From Variovorax sp. UMC13 (GTDB lineage Bacteria; Pseudomonadota; Gammaproteobacteria; Burkholderiales; Burkholderiaceae_C): a DNA stretch of 64,000 nucleotides. Under the pieces are notes generated by a model. That model was not told where the DNA came from, ran no database searches, and was given only the letters and a program-made list of their open reading frames with translations. Both the position numbers and the translations under genes were made by a program. Location: positions 62,001 to 126,000 of the forward strand of contig NZ_LZZW01000010.1 of NCBI RefSeq assembly GCF_014170375.1, written 5' to 3'. Positions 30,798 through 39,885 of the stretch are shown here, one piece after another (positions within the stretch are counted from its first letter, which is position 1; every line of letters begins with the position of its first letter).

Positions 30798-31765
30798 GCC
30801 TTGCGCCGGGCCGCGGGGCGATCGCCCACCGCGGCGGCACCGGGACCCAGCGTGCCCGCCATGTCGCGCACGATCACGCCCAGCAGCGTGGTGGCCGCGG
30901 GCGACAGCACCCGCCCATGGCGCGACACCACCTGGCTGCGGCCCTGGTTCAGCAGCGGATTCTTCATCGGCAACGCGATCAGCTCCGGCGTGTCCAGGTG
31001 CGCGGGCAAGGACAGGCGCGTGCCCAGCGCGTAGCCCAGCCCCGCGGCCGCGAAGTGCCCGATGGCGCCGAAGGACGAGGTGGTCAGCAAGGTGTTCAGC
31101 CGCACGCCCTCGCTGATCTCGGCGGCTTCGACATGCTGCCGGATGCCGAAGCTGCGATGGAGCATCGCCCCCGGGTAGGGCAGCAGGTCGGACAGCGTCA
31201 GCGGCCGGCCGATCCGCGCCAGCGGATGCGAGTCCAGAACCAGCGTCTGGATCGGATGCGCATGCACATGGTGCGAGCGCAGGCGCTCGTCCTGGTGCGG
31301 CAGGAACAGCAGCCCGATGTGCGCGCGCTCCTCGACCACCCGCTGCAGGATCTCGTCGCTGCTGCCCACGTCGAGGTTCACGCTGATCTTCGGATGCGAG
31401 GCCATGAAGCTGCGCAGGCTGTGGCGCATCAGCCAGTCGACGAAGCCTTCGCCCACGATCAGGTCCACATGGCCGCGCTCGACCTTGCGGATGCTGTCCA
31501 TCTGCGCCATCAGGCTCTGCTTCTGGTTGTGCTGGCGCCGCACATAGCCCGCGAGCAGCAGGCCCGCGTCGGTCGGCACCACGCCGCGCCCGCGGCGCTC
31601 GAACAGCCGCATGCCGCATTCGTCCTCGAGGATGCCGATCGCCCGGCTCACCGCCGACGGGTCCATGTCCAGCGCCTCGGCCGCGCCCCGCACCGAGCCG
31701 CTTTCGATCACCTGCATGAAGTAGCGCATGCGGCGCGCCTCGAGCTTGTCGTCCATGGTGTTCAT
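30794..31765 (-). CDS. LysR-family transcriptional regulator
   Basis: The 323-residue protein has an N-terminal winged helix (MRYFMQVIESGSVRGAAEAL, then DMDPSAVSRAIGILEDECGM) and a LysR effector-binding domain (VDLIVGEGFVDWLMRHSL onward). It is divergent from the DUF3100 transporter gene, and a perfect inverted repeat lies between them. It probably controls the DUF3100/M20 genes. An alternative start 9 bp downstream (MDDKLEARR) is equally plausible. Confidence 0.92.
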   Translation of the reverse strand: MNTMDDKLEARRMRYFMQVIESGSVRGAAEALDMDPSAVSRAIGILEDECGMRLFERRGRGVVPTDAGLLLAGYVRRQHNQKQSLMAQMDSIRKVERGHVDLIVGEGFVDWLMRHSLRSFMASHPKISVNLDVGSSDEILQRVVEERAHIGLLFLPHQDERLRSHHVHAHPIQTLVLDSHPLARIGRPLTLSDLLPYPGAMLHRSFGIRQHVEAAEISEGVRLNTLLTTSSFGAIGHFAAAGLGYALGTRLSLPAHLDTPELIALPMKNPLLNQGRSQVVSRHGRVLSPAATTLLGVIVRDMAGTLGPGAAAVGDRPAARRKA

Positions 31766-31774
31766 GTCCCAAGT

Positions 31775-31791
31775 GTTGCATTGAATGCAAC
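31775..31791. promoter_or_regulatory. Candidate LysR-type operator
   Basis: GTTGCATTGAATGCAAC is a perfect inverted repeat with 8-bp arms around one central base, just upstream of the lysR start. LysR proteins typically bind T-N11-A-like dyads near their own promoter. The site lies in the divergent interval that also drives the DUF3100 gene. Confidence 0.65.
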
Positions 31792-31887
31792 AAAAATCCG
31801 GATTTCAAGCCATTGATGCATGAAGGATCTTGCCGGAGACTCGCGCTCGCTTTCACCGGACGACCCTTCTTACCCCTCCCCCACACC

Positions 31888-33225
31888 ATGACCTCCGCCC
31901 GTGCGGCCGCAATGCCCGCCCCTCCCGTCGCCGACGCCGGCCGCGGCAAACTCAAGCTCCTCGTCGTCACGCTGGCCGTGGTGGCGCTGGCCGAATGGAT
32001 CGGCCCGGCCCAGTTCAAGCTGGGGCCGGGCCGGATCGTGCTGCTGCCGATGCTGTGGGCGCTGCTGCTGGCCGCGGCGCTCGGCCTCGCCCAGCGCCGC
32101 ATGCCCGCCTTCCTGCAGGTCGGCGCCGGGCTGCAGGCCTATGCCGGCGGCCTGCTCAACGCCGGCCTGCTGCTGTTCGTGGTCAAGCTGGGCCTGACGG
32201 TCGGGGCCTTCCTGCCGCAGGTGCGCCAGGCCGGCTGGGCACTGCTGTTCCAGGAATTCGGCCATGCCTTCGGCACGCTCGCGCTGGGCCTGCCGCTGGC
32301 GCTGCTGCTGGGCATCAAGCGCGAGGCCGTGGGCGCCACCTTCTCGGTGGGCCGCGAGGGCAACCTGGTGATCATCGGCGAGAAGTACGGCATGCAGTCG
32401 CCCGAGGGCCGCGGCGTGCTGGCCGAATACATCACCGGCACCGTGCTGGGCGCGCTGTTCATCGCGGTGCTGGCCGGCTTCGTCACCAGCCTGAACATCT
32501 TCGATCCGCGCTCGCTGGCCATGGGTGCCGGCGTGGGCTCGGGCAGCATGATGGCCGCCGCCATGGGCGCGATCGCCGCGCAGCAGCCCGCCGCACAGGT
32601 GCCGCAGCTCACCGCCATCGCCGCCGCCGCGAACCTGATCACGATGGTGGTCGGCTTCTACTTCACGCTCTTCCTCTCGCTGCCGGCCTGTTCCTGGCTC
32701 TACGGCAGGCTCGAACCCGTGCTCGGCCGCTTCTCGAAGCGCCAGGGCACCGATGTCGGCACGTTGCCGGGCGCGGGCGGCGTGGTCGCCAACGAACTGC
32801 CGCTGGCCGATGCCGCGCTGGCCTGGCTGCTGATGGCCGCGGCCGTCGTCGTGGGCAATGCGCTGTCGTACCAGGTGGCGCCGCTGGATTCGCTGGTCGG
32901 CATGGCGATCGTCGTCGCGATCGTCGCGGCGGTCGACCTGCTCAAGCGCGCCGTGCCCAGGCTGCCGCTGGTGCTCGTGCTCTCGGTGCTCGCGACGCTG
33001 GTCGGTGTGCCGGGCCTGCTGCCCTTCTCCGATGCCGTCATCGCGCTGACGGCCAAGCTCAACTTCATGGCCTTCACCACGCCGGTGCTGGCGCTGGCCG
33101 GCTTCTCGGTGGCCAAGGACCTGCCGATCTTCCGGCAGCTCGGCTGGCGCATCGTGGTGGTCTCACTGACCGCGACGGCCGGCACCTTCCTGGGCGCCAC
33201 GCTGATCGCCGAGCTTTTCCACTGA
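31888..33225 (+). CDS. DUF3100 family membrane protein (putative transporter)
   Basis: The 445-residue protein has about 11-12 hydrophobic helices. Segments such as GATFSVGREGNLVIIGEKYG and MGAGVGSGSMMAAAMGAIAA are, from memory, characteristic of DUF3100. The family has not been functionally defined and may transport a small organic ion. An in-frame ATG exists 75 bp upstream (31813), but the stretch it adds is not conserved-looking. An M20 amidohydrolase follows after 19 bp, suggesting import and hydrolysis of an amide-linked substrate. This is inference only. Confidence 0.85.
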   Translation: MTSARAAAMPAPPVADAGRGKLKLLVVTLAVVALAEWIGPAQFKLGPGRIVLLPMLWALLLAAALGLAQRRMPAFLQVGAGLQAYAGGLLNAGLLLFVVKLGLTVGAFLPQVRQAGWALLFQEFGHAFGTLALGLPLALLLGIKREAVGATFSVGREGNLVIIGEKYGMQSPEGRGVLAEYITGTVLGALFIAVLAGFVTSLNIFDPRSLAMGAGVGSGSMMAAAMGAIAAQQPAAQVPQLTAIAAAANLITMVVGFYFTLFLSLPACSWLYGRLEPVLGRFSKRQGTDVGTLPGAGGVVANELPLADAALAWLLMAAAVVVGNALSYQVAPLDSLVGMAIVVAIVAAVDLLKRAVPRLPLVLVLSVLATLVGVPGLLPFSDAVIALTAKLNFMAFTTPVLALAGFSVAKDLPIFRQLGWRIVVVSLTATAGTFLGATLIAELFH

Positions 33226-33244
33226 TCCGGAGCACAGAAAAACC

Positions 33245-34423
33245 ATGTACCGCGACACCGACACCTCCATCGCCGAAGACACCCGCGCCCGCATGATCGC
33301 CTGGCGGCGCGACATCCACGCCCATCCCGAGACCGCCTTCGAGGAACACCGCACCGCCAACGTCGTGGCGCAGGCCCTGGCGCTGATGGGGCTGCCCGTG
33401 CACCGCGGCCTGGCCGGCACCGGCGTGGTGGCCACGCTCACCAACGGCGACGGCCCGCGCATCGCGCTGCGCGCCGACCTCGACGCGCTCAACATGCAGG
33501 AGCTGGGCTCCGCGCCGCATGCCTCGCGCTGCGCCGGCAAGATGCACGCCTGCGGACACGACGGCCACACGGCGATGCTGCTGGGCGCGGCCGAACACCT
33601 GACGCGCCACAAGCCGTTTCGCGGCACGGTGCATTTCGTGTTCCAGCCCGGCGAGGAGAACGAGGGCGGCGGCCGCGTGATGGTCGAGCAGGGCCTGTTC
33701 GACCTGTTCCCGGCCGACGCCGTGTACGGCATGCACAACTTCCCGGGCCTGCCGCGCGGCCGGTTCGCGCTTCGCACCGGCACGATGACGGCCTACCTCG
33801 ACACCTTCGAGATCGTGATCACCGGCAAGGGCGCGCACGGTGCGATGCCCGAAACGGGCATCGATTCCATCGTCGTCGCCGCGCAACTGGTGAACGCGCT
33901 GCAGACCATCGTGAGCCGGCGCACCGGCGCCACCGACGCGGCCGTGGTCAGCGTGACGCAGATCCACGGCGGCGACACCTGGAACGTGCTGCCCGAAACC
34001 GTGCTGCTGCGCGGCACGGTGCGCACGCTCGACGCGAAGATCCAGGACCGCACCGAGGCCGCGATGCGGGAGATCTGCGCCGGGGTCGGGCAGACGCACG
34101 GCGCGAAGATCGGCATCGACTACCGCCGCGGCTACCCCGGCGTGGTGAACACGCCCGACGAGACCGCGGCCGCGGTGGCCGCCGCCGCCAGCCTGGTGGG
34201 CGAGGCGCAGGTGCACACCGACATGGCGCCCGCGATGGGCTCGGAGGATTTCGCCTTCATGCTGCAGCAGCGGCCCGGCGCCTACATCGGCATCGGGGCC
34301 GGCGAAGGCGAGAACGATCCGCCGGTGCACAACCCCTACTACGACTTCAACGATGCGATCCTGCCGCTGGGCGCGGCCTACTGGGTAGCGCTCGTGAAGC
34401 GGCAACTGCCCGCCGCCGGCTGA
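33245..34423 (+). CDS. M20 family amidohydrolase (aminoacylase/hippurate-hydrolase-like)
   Basis: The 392-residue zinc peptidase-family enzyme has metal-binding CGHDGHTAML, the catalytic glutamate in FQPGEENEGGG, HNFPGLPRGRF, and the dimerisation-domain segment GKGAHGAMPETGIDS. A terminal AMGSEDFAF completes the metal site. Members hydrolyse N-acyl amino acids, hippurate or indole-3-acetyl conjugates. It is paired with the DUF3100 transporter and the LysR gene. The substrate is not deducible. Confidence 0.93.
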   Translation: MYRDTDTSIAEDTRARMIAWRRDIHAHPETAFEEHRTANVVAQALALMGLPVHRGLAGTGVVATLTNGDGPRIALRADLDALNMQELGSAPHASRCAGKMHACGHDGHTAMLLGAAEHLTRHKPFRGTVHFVFQPGEENEGGGRVMVEQGLFDLFPADAVYGMHNFPGLPRGRFALRTGTMTAYLDTFEIVITGKGAHGAMPETGIDSIVVAAQLVNALQTIVSRRTGATDAAVVSVTQIHGGDTWNVLPETVLLRGTVRTLDAKIQDRTEAAMREICAGVGQTHGAKIGIDYRRGYPGVVNTPDETAAAVAAAASLVGEAQVHTDMAPAMGSEDFAFMLQQRPGAYIGIGAGEGENDPPVHNPYYDFNDAILPLGAAYWVALVKRQLPAAG

Positions 34424-34442
34424 GCGCGGGCCCGCGCGGCCT

Positions 34443-34796
34443 TCAGCGCTGCGCGGCCGTCACCACCACTTCGATCTTGTAGCCCGGCTTGGCCAGCGGC
34501 GCCTGCACCGTGGCGCGCGGCGGCGTGTGGCCGGCCGGGACCCAGGCGTCCCACACCTCGTTCATCGCGCCGATCTCGCTGATGTCGGTCAGGAAGATCT
34601 GCGTCATCAGGATGCAAGTCTTGTCGCTGCCGGCCTCGGCCAGCAGGCGGTCGATCATGCCCAGCACCTGCTCGGTCTGGCCGCGGATGTCCTGCGTGAG
34701 GTCGTCGGGCACCTGGCCCGCGAGGTACACGGTGCCGTTGTGCACCGCCATTTCGCTCAGCCGTGCGCCGACGTGGAAGCGTTGAAGTTCTGCCAT
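34443..34796 (-). CDS. RidA family (YjgF/YER057c/UK114) protein
   Basis: The 117-residue protein has the RidA fold. Visible are MAELQRFHVGARLSEMAVHN, VYLAGQVPDD, the trimer-clasp segment QTEQVLGMIDRLLAEAGSD, WDAWVPAGHTPPRATVQ with the key arginine, and IEVVVTAAQR. RidA-type proteins deaminate reactive enamine/imine intermediates; subfamilies differ. A start 6 bp earlier (MTMAEL) is also possible. It lies 11 bp downstream of plsY on the same strand and convergent to the M20 gene. Confidence 0.92.
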   Translation of the reverse strand: MAELQRFHVGARLSEMAVHNGTVYLAGQVPDDLTQDIRGQTEQVLGMIDRLLAEAGSDKTCILMTQIFLTDISEIGAMNEVWDAWVPAGHTPPRATVQAPLAKPGYKIEVVVTAAQR

Positions 34797-34807
34797 GGTC
34801 ATTTCTT

Positions 34808-35437
34808 TCAGGTTTTGGCGCCGAGCCTGGACTCGGTGCCGGCCGCGAGGCGGCGGATGTTTTCGCGGTGCCGCCATACCAGCAGCAGGCTGATGGCGAT
34901 CAGGGTCAGCAGCACCGTGCGGTCGAGCGGCCAGACGATGCCGCCGCCGATCAGGTAGAAGGCCGGGGCGAAGAAGGCCGCCACCAGCGAAGCGAGCGAA
35001 GAGTAGCGGAAGAAGAAGGCGATGATGAGCCAGGTCAGGCCGGTCGACAGGCCGAGCAGCCAGTCGATGCCCAGCAGCGCGCCGGCCGCGGTCGCCACGC
35101 CCTTGCCGCCCTTGAAACCGAAGAAGATCGGATAGAGATGGCCCAGGAAGGCGGCCAGCCCGGCCAGCGCCGCGGTGCCCAGGCCCATGTCGAAGTCGGG
35201 GCCGTACCAGCGGATCAGCGCCACCGGCAGCCAGCTCTTGAGCGCGTCCAGCACCAGCGTGGCCAGCGCCGCGGCCTTGTTGCCCGAGCGCAGCACGTTG
35301 GTGGCGCCGGGGTTGCCGCTGCCGTAGCTGCGCGGGTCGGCCATGCCGAGCACGCGGCTCACGATCACGGCAAAGGACAGCGAGCCCAGCAGGTACGACA
35401 GGACGATCGCGATGAACGAGGGCAGATGAAAGCTCAA
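34808..35437 (-). CDS. plsY: Glycerol-3-phosphate acyltransferase PlsY
   Basis: The 209-residue inner-membrane enzyme transfers acyl groups from acyl-phosphate to glycerol 3-phosphate. It has about five helices and the three PlsY motifs: YGSGNPGATNVLRSGNK, GHLYPIFFGFKGGKGVAT and RYSSLAS. The start is unusual: the first residue before SFHLPSF is encoded by TTG at 35437. No ATG lies in reach before helix 1, and GGAG sits about 7 bp upstream of this TTG. Length matches the family. Confidence 0.93.
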   Translation of the reverse strand: MSFHLPSFIAIVLSYLLGSLSFAVIVSRVLGMADPRSYGSGNPGATNVLRSGNKAAALATLVLDALKSWLPVALIRWYGPDFDMGLGTAALAGLAAFLGHLYPIFFGFKGGKGVATAAGALLGIDWLLGLSTGLTWLIIAFFFRYSSLASLVAAFFAPAFYLIGGGIVWPLDRTVLLTLIAISLLLVWRHRENIRRLAAGTESRLGAKT

Positions 35438-35488
35438 GGGTGGTCTCCGGGTCGGCGCTTCGAAGGAAGCGCCCGGGCGTGGGGCGGC

Positions 35489-35980
35489 CTATTCTGCCAG
35501 CGCGCAGTCCACCGTCTTGGCGTCGAGCAGCGTCACGCACGCCTGCGGATCGATCCCGATCAGGTAGCCGCGCCGGCCGCCGTTGATGGCGATGCGCGGC
35601 AGCGCGAGGATGCTCGACTCGATGTACACCGGCATCGCCCGCTTGGTGCCGAAGGGCGAGGTGCCGCCCACCATGTAGCCGCTGTGGCGCTGGGCCACCT
35701 CGGGCTTGCAGGGCTCGACCGACTTGGCGCCGATCTGCCGCGCCAAGTTCTTGGTCGAGACGGTGCGGTTGCCGTGCATCAGCACGATCAGCGGCTTCGC
35801 GTCCTGGTCCTGCATCACCAGCGTCTTGACCACGGTGAAGGGGTCGAAGCCCAGCACCTCGGCGCTGTGCTGGGCGCCGCCGTGCGCGAGGTACTCGTAG
35901 GGGTGCTCGGTGAAGGCGACGCCGTGGGCGCGCAGCAGCTGCGTCGCGGGCGTCTCGCTCACATGCGCCTTCTTCGCCAT
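35489..35980 (-). CDS. ybaK: Cys-tRNA(Pro) deacylase YbaK/EbsC
   Basis: The 163-residue editing-domain protein clears Cys misattached to tRNA-Pro. Visible are TEHPYEYLAHGG, VVKTLVMQDQD, the catalytic-site GTSPFGTKRAMPVYIES and a terminal NGGRRGYLIGIDP. The ATG at 35980 follows the aldo-keto reductase stop after 2 bp, and longer in-frame extensions only enter that gene. Confidence 0.94.
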   Translation of the reverse strand: MAKKAHVSETPATQLLRAHGVAFTEHPYEYLAHGGAQHSAEVLGFDPFTVVKTLVMQDQDAKPLIVLMHGNRTVSTKNLARQIGAKSVEPCKPEVAQRHSGYMVGGTSPFGTKRAMPVYIESSILALPRIAINGGRRGYLIGIDPQACVTLLDAKTVDCALAE

Positions 35981-35982
35981 GC

Positions 35983-37044
35983 TCAGCCGGCCGGGTCGCG
36001 GATCTCCCAGCGGATCTTGTCGATCTCCGCCAGCACCTCGGGCGACAGCGTGGTGCCGTAGGCGTCGAGGTCCTCGTCGAGCTGGGCCACCGAGGTCACG
36101 CCGATGATGGTGCTCGCGACCTGCCACTTGGTGTAGCAGAAGGCCAGCGCCATCTGCGCGGGCGTCAGGCCATGGTCGCGCGCGAGCTGGTTGTAGCGGC
36201 GCGCGGCCTTCAAGGCATCGGCCCGGCCCCAGCGCTGCTTGCGCACCGACTCGTAGCTGGCGATGCGCGCGCCCTTGGGGGCGTCCGGCCCGTCGGTGCC
36301 GCTCTGGTCGTACTTGCCGGTCAAAAGGCCGAAAGCCAGCGGCGAATAGGCCAGCAGCGAGACGCCGAGGCGGTGCATGGTTTCGTCCAGCCCGTTCTCG
36401 AGCGCGCGGCTCACCAGACAGTAGACGTTCTGCACCGTCGCCACGCGCGGCAGACCGTGCTGCTCGGCCAGGCGCACGAACTCGTGCACGCCGTAGGGCG
36501 TCTCGTTCGACAGGCCGATCTCGCGCACCTTGCCGGCCTTGACCAGGCCGCCCAGCGCCTCGAGCTGCGCATGGATCGAGGTGGCCGAGCTCTCCTTGGC
36601 CGGGTCGTAGTACATGCTGCCGAAAGCCGGCACGTGGCGCTCGGGCCAGTGGATCTGGTAGAGGTCGATGACGTCAGTCTGCAGCCGTTTCAGGCTGGCG
36701 TCGCAGGAGGCCACGATGTCGGCGGCCGTCATGCCCGCGCCCTCGCGCACCCAGGGCATGCCGCGCGAGGGGCCGGCCACCTTGGTGGCCAGCGTGATCT
36801 TCTGGCGCAGGCCGGGGTGCTTGGCGAACCAGTCGCCGAGGATGGTCTCGGTGGCGCCGAAGGTTTCCTTGCGCGCCGGCACCGCGTACATCTCGGCCGT
36901 GTCGAGGAAATCGATGCCGCGCTCCAGCGCGCGGTCGAGGATGGTGTGGGCGGTGGCGGCATCGACCTGCTCGCCGAAGGTCATGGTGCCGAGGCAGATG
37001 GGGGTCACGCGGAGTTCGCTGCGACCGAGTGGGATCTTTTTCAT
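35983..37044 (-). CDS. NADP(H)-dependent aldo-keto reductase (Tas-like)
   Basis: The 353-residue TIM-barrel reductase has the N-terminus IPLGRSELRVTPICLGTMTFG and active-site residues in FLDTAEMYAVP (Asp, Tyr). Further family segments are VIDLYQIHWPER and REIGLSNETPYGV, and the C-terminal coenzyme region is SVAQLDEDLDAY. It matches E. coli Tas by length and segment order. The ATG at 37044 is the first giving this N-terminus. ybaK follows 2 bp downstream. Confidence 0.94.
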   Translation of the reverse strand: MKKIPLGRSELRVTPICLGTMTFGEQVDAATAHTILDRALERGIDFLDTAEMYAVPARKETFGATETILGDWFAKHPGLRQKITLATKVAGPSRGMPWVREGAGMTAADIVASCDASLKRLQTDVIDLYQIHWPERHVPAFGSMYYDPAKESSATSIHAQLEALGGLVKAGKVREIGLSNETPYGVHEFVRLAEQHGLPRVATVQNVYCLVSRALENGLDETMHRLGVSLLAYSPLAFGLLTGKYDQSGTDGPDAPKGARIASYESVRKQRWGRADALKAARRYNQLARDHGLTPAQMALAFCYTKWQVASTIIGVTSVAQLDEDLDAYGTTLSPEVLAEIDKIRWEIRDPAG

Positions 37045-37079
37045 GCGCGGAATGCTACCGTCCCACGCGGATTCCTGCT

Positions 37080-38168
37080 TCAGGTCGACAGGAAGCGCAC
37101 CTGGGCCGGATCGATGCCCAGCCGCACCGCGGTGCCGGGCTGCAGCACCGGCTCGCCGGCGTAGTGCACCTCGTCGGCCACCAGCGACACCCGGCCCACG
37201 CGCATCCGGTAGCGCGACACCTCGCCCAGGAACTCGGTGCTCTCGACCGTGCCGTCGAGCCAGAGCCGGGCCGCATCGCCCGGCGTGCCGGCCGCGCGGA
37301 TGTGCACCTGGTGCGGACGGAAGGCGATCGCGGTCGCGCCATCCGGCGGCACGGCACCGGCGGCCTGCGGCAGGTGCAGTTCGCCCACGCCCTCGGCGTG
37401 GAAGCACAACGCCCCGCCCTCGCGCCCCGTCACGCGGCCCTCGAGCAGGTTGGCGGTGCCGACGAAGCCGGCCACGAAGCGGTTGACCGGAAAGTCGAAC
37501 AGGCCGGTGGCCGGCCCGACCTGCTGCAGCACACCCTTGTCGAGCACCGCCATGCGGTCGGCCGTGGTCATGGCCTCCTCCTGGTCGTGGGTCACGAAGA
37601 TGGTGGTCAGGCCCAGCGTGCGCTGCAGGTGCTTGAGCTCGTCGCGCATCTGCACGCGCAGGTTCTTGTCGAGGTTCGACAGCGGCTCGTCGAGCAGCAG
37701 CAGCTTGGGCTCGATCACGATGGTGCGCGCCAGCGCCACGCGCTGCTGCTGGCCGCCAGAAAGCTGCCCCGGCCGGCGCTTGGCATAGTCGGCCAGGCCG
37801 ACCAGTTCGAGCGCCGCGCCGACCTTGCGCCGGATCGCATCGCGCGTCTCGCGCCGCTCGACCAGCCCGAAGGCCACGTTGTCCCAGACCGTCATGTGCG
37901 GCCACAGCGCGTAGCTCTGGAACACCATGCCGATGTTGCGCGCGTGCGGCGGGATGTGGGTGATGTCCTGCCCGTCGACCAGCAACTCGCCGCGCTGGTG
38001 CTGGTTGAAGCCCGCGATCAGCCGCAGCAGGGTCGACTTGCCCGACCCGGAGGGCCCGAGCAGCGCGAAGAATTCGCCCGGCTCGATCTTCAGGTTGATG
38101 TCGCGCAGCACTTCGGTCGGGCCGTAGCTCAGGCTGATGTGGCGCGCCTCGAGGGAGACCTTGTTCAT
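37080..38168 (-). CDS. ABC transporter ATP-binding protein (FbpC/PotA type)
   Basis: The product has 362 residues. The nucleotide-binding domain has Walker A GPSGSGKS near residue 39, Q-loop VFQSYALWPHMTV, signature LSGGQQQR and Walker B LLLLDEPLSNLD. A C-terminal TOBE/OB regulatory domain runs from about residue 250 (AIAFRPHQVHIRA). Its ATG overlaps the permease stop (ATGA). The three-gene unit is binding protein, fused permease, then ATPase; the cargo may be ferric iron, a polyamine-like compound or an organophosphonate. Confidence 0.93.
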   Translation of the reverse strand: MNKVSLEARHISLSYGPTEVLRDINLKIEPGEFFALLGPSGSGKSTLLRLIAGFNQHQRGELLVDGQDITHIPPHARNIGMVFQSYALWPHMTVWDNVAFGLVERRETRDAIRRKVGAALELVGLADYAKRRPGQLSGGQQQRVALARTIVIEPKLLLLDEPLSNLDKNLRVQMRDELKHLQRTLGLTTIFVTHDQEEAMTTADRMAVLDKGVLQQVGPATGLFDFPVNRFVAGFVGTANLLEGRVTGREGGALCFHAEGVGELHLPQAAGAVPPDGATAIAFRPHQVHIRAAGTPGDAARLWLDGTVESTEFLGEVSRYRMRVGRVSLVADEVHYAGEPVLQPGTAVRLGIDPAQVRFLST

Positions 38169-39874
38169 GGTGTCGTGGCCCTTTCAGGGGTTCGGGTGCG
38201 TTCGGCGAAGCGGTGCGAGGCCCAGGTGCCCAGGCCGACCACCACCACCGCGAGCACGCCCAGCGCGGCCCCGGGTCCGCGGCCCGAGGCGCTCTGCATG
38301 TAGAGGTAGATGCCGTAGCTCATCGGCGCCTGCGTCTCCGACGAGGTGAGCAGCAGCGTGGCCGACAGCTCGACCGCCGCGGTGATGAAGCTGGTGACGA
38401 AGCCCGCCAGCATGCCGCCGACCATCAGCGGCACCATCACGCGGCGCACCGTGCGCCAGCGCGTCGCGCCCAGGCTCTGCGCGGCCTCCTCCAGCGAGAT
38501 GTGCACCTGCTGCAGGGCCGCCATGCAGGAGCGCAGCGCATAGGGCAGGCGGCGCACCGCATAGGCGAGCATGATCAGCACCGAGCTCGTGACCACCGGC
38601 GAATCGGTGAAGGGCAGGTTCACGCCCCGGAACAGCCGCAGGTAGCCGATCGCCAGCACCAGGCCGGGAATGGCCAGCGCGGCCGAGGCCAGGTAGTCAA
38701 GCCAGCGCCGCGCCGGCAACGTGGTGCGCAGGATCAGGTAGGCGATGGCAGTGCCGATCAGCACGTCAAGGCCCGCCGCCAGCACGCAGTAGAGCAGCGT
38801 GTTGCCGATCATCTGGCGCGAGTTCTCGAACACGCTGGCGTAGTGCTCGAGCGTGTAGGCGTCGGGCAGCACCGAGAAGCTCCAGACCTTGGCGAAGGAC
38901 ATCAGCAGGATGCCCAGGTGCGGCGCCAGCACGATGCACAGCACCAGCGCGATCCAGCCGTAGGCCAGCACCGATTCCCAGCCGCCCAGGCGGCGCCGCT
39001 GCAGCGAGCCGCCGCCCTTCTGCAGGGTCGCGTAGTCCTTGCCCTTCATCACGCGCGCGGCCATCCACAGCGCGAGGATCGAGAAGCCGATCATCAGCAC
39101 GCTGGTCACGTAGCCCAGCGGATCGTCGATGCCGACCGAGGTGATGCGCAGGTAGGCCTGCGGCGCCAGCATGTTGGTCACGCCCATCACCAGCGGCGTG
39201 CCCAGGTCGTCGAAGACCTTGACGAAGACCAGCGCCGCGCCGGCCAGGAAGCCGGGCATGGCGAGCGGAAAGATGATCCGGCGGAACAGCCGGAAGCCGC
39301 GCGCGCCCAGGTTCATCGCCGACTCCTCCATCGCGCCGTCGATGTTGCGCATCGAGGCCACGAGGTTGAGCAGGATGAAGGGGAAGTAGTGGATGCTCTC
39401 GACGAAGGTCACGCCGACCAGGCCGTCCATGATCGGGATCTTGAAGCCGAAGTACTGGTCGAGCAACAGGTTGACCGAGCCGTTGCGCCCGAAGATCAGC
39501 TGCAGCGCCACCGCCCCGACGAAGGGCGGCATGATCAGCGGCAGCACGCCCAGCGTCTGGATCAGCAGCGCGCCGCGGAACTCGAAGCGCACCGTGAGAT
39601 AGGCCAGCGGCACCGCGATCAGCGAGGCGAAGAACACGCTCGCGAGCGCCACCACCAGGCTGTTGAAGAAGGACTCGCGGAAGATGCTCTGGCCGAAGAA
39701 GTTCGCGAAGTGGCCGAGCGTGAAGCCGCCGCCCTCGTCGACGAAGGCGGTGAACACCACCAGCGCCACCGGGATCAGCAGGAAGGCCAGCAGGAACGCG
39801 AGCACCGCGCCCGCCAGCGTCCAGGCGCCCCAGCCCGCGCCGGCGCGCCGCACCGCAGCGGGCGCGCCCGCCAT
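38165..39874 (-). CDS. Fused two-domain ABC permease (FbpB type)
   Basis: The 569-residue membrane protein has about 12 helices and two EAA-type loops, EESAMNLGARGFRLFRR and EEAAQSLGATRWRTVRRV, so two permease halves are fused as in FbpB. I prefer the ATG at 39874, which has GAGG 8 bp upstream. An in-frame GTG at 39889 overlaps the upstream stop (GTGA) but lacks a ribosome site. It pairs with the flanking ATPase and binding protein. Confidence 0.9.
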   Translation of the reverse strand: MAGAPAAVRRAGAGWGAWTLAGAVLAFLLAFLLIPVALVVFTAFVDEGGGFTLGHFANFFGQSIFRESFFNSLVVALASVFFASLIAVPLAYLTVRFEFRGALLIQTLGVLPLIMPPFVGAVALQLIFGRNGSVNLLLDQYFGFKIPIMDGLVGVTFVESIHYFPFILLNLVASMRNIDGAMEESAMNLGARGFRLFRRIIFPLAMPGFLAGAALVFVKVFDDLGTPLVMGVTNMLAPQAYLRITSVGIDDPLGYVTSVLMIGFSILALWMAARVMKGKDYATLQKGGGSLQRRRLGGWESVLAYGWIALVLCIVLAPHLGILLMSFAKVWSFSVLPDAYTLEHYASVFENSRQMIGNTLLYCVLAAGLDVLIGTAIAYLILRTTLPARRWLDYLASAALAIPGLVLAIGYLRLFRGVNLPFTDSPVVTSSVLIMLAYAVRRLPYALRSCMAALQQVHISLEEAAQSLGATRWRTVRRVMVPLMVGGMLAGFVTSFITAAVELSATLLLTSSETQAPMSYGIYLYMQSASGRGPGAALGVLAVVVVGLGTWASHRFAERTRTPERATTP

Positions 39875-39885
39875 CGACGATGCCC

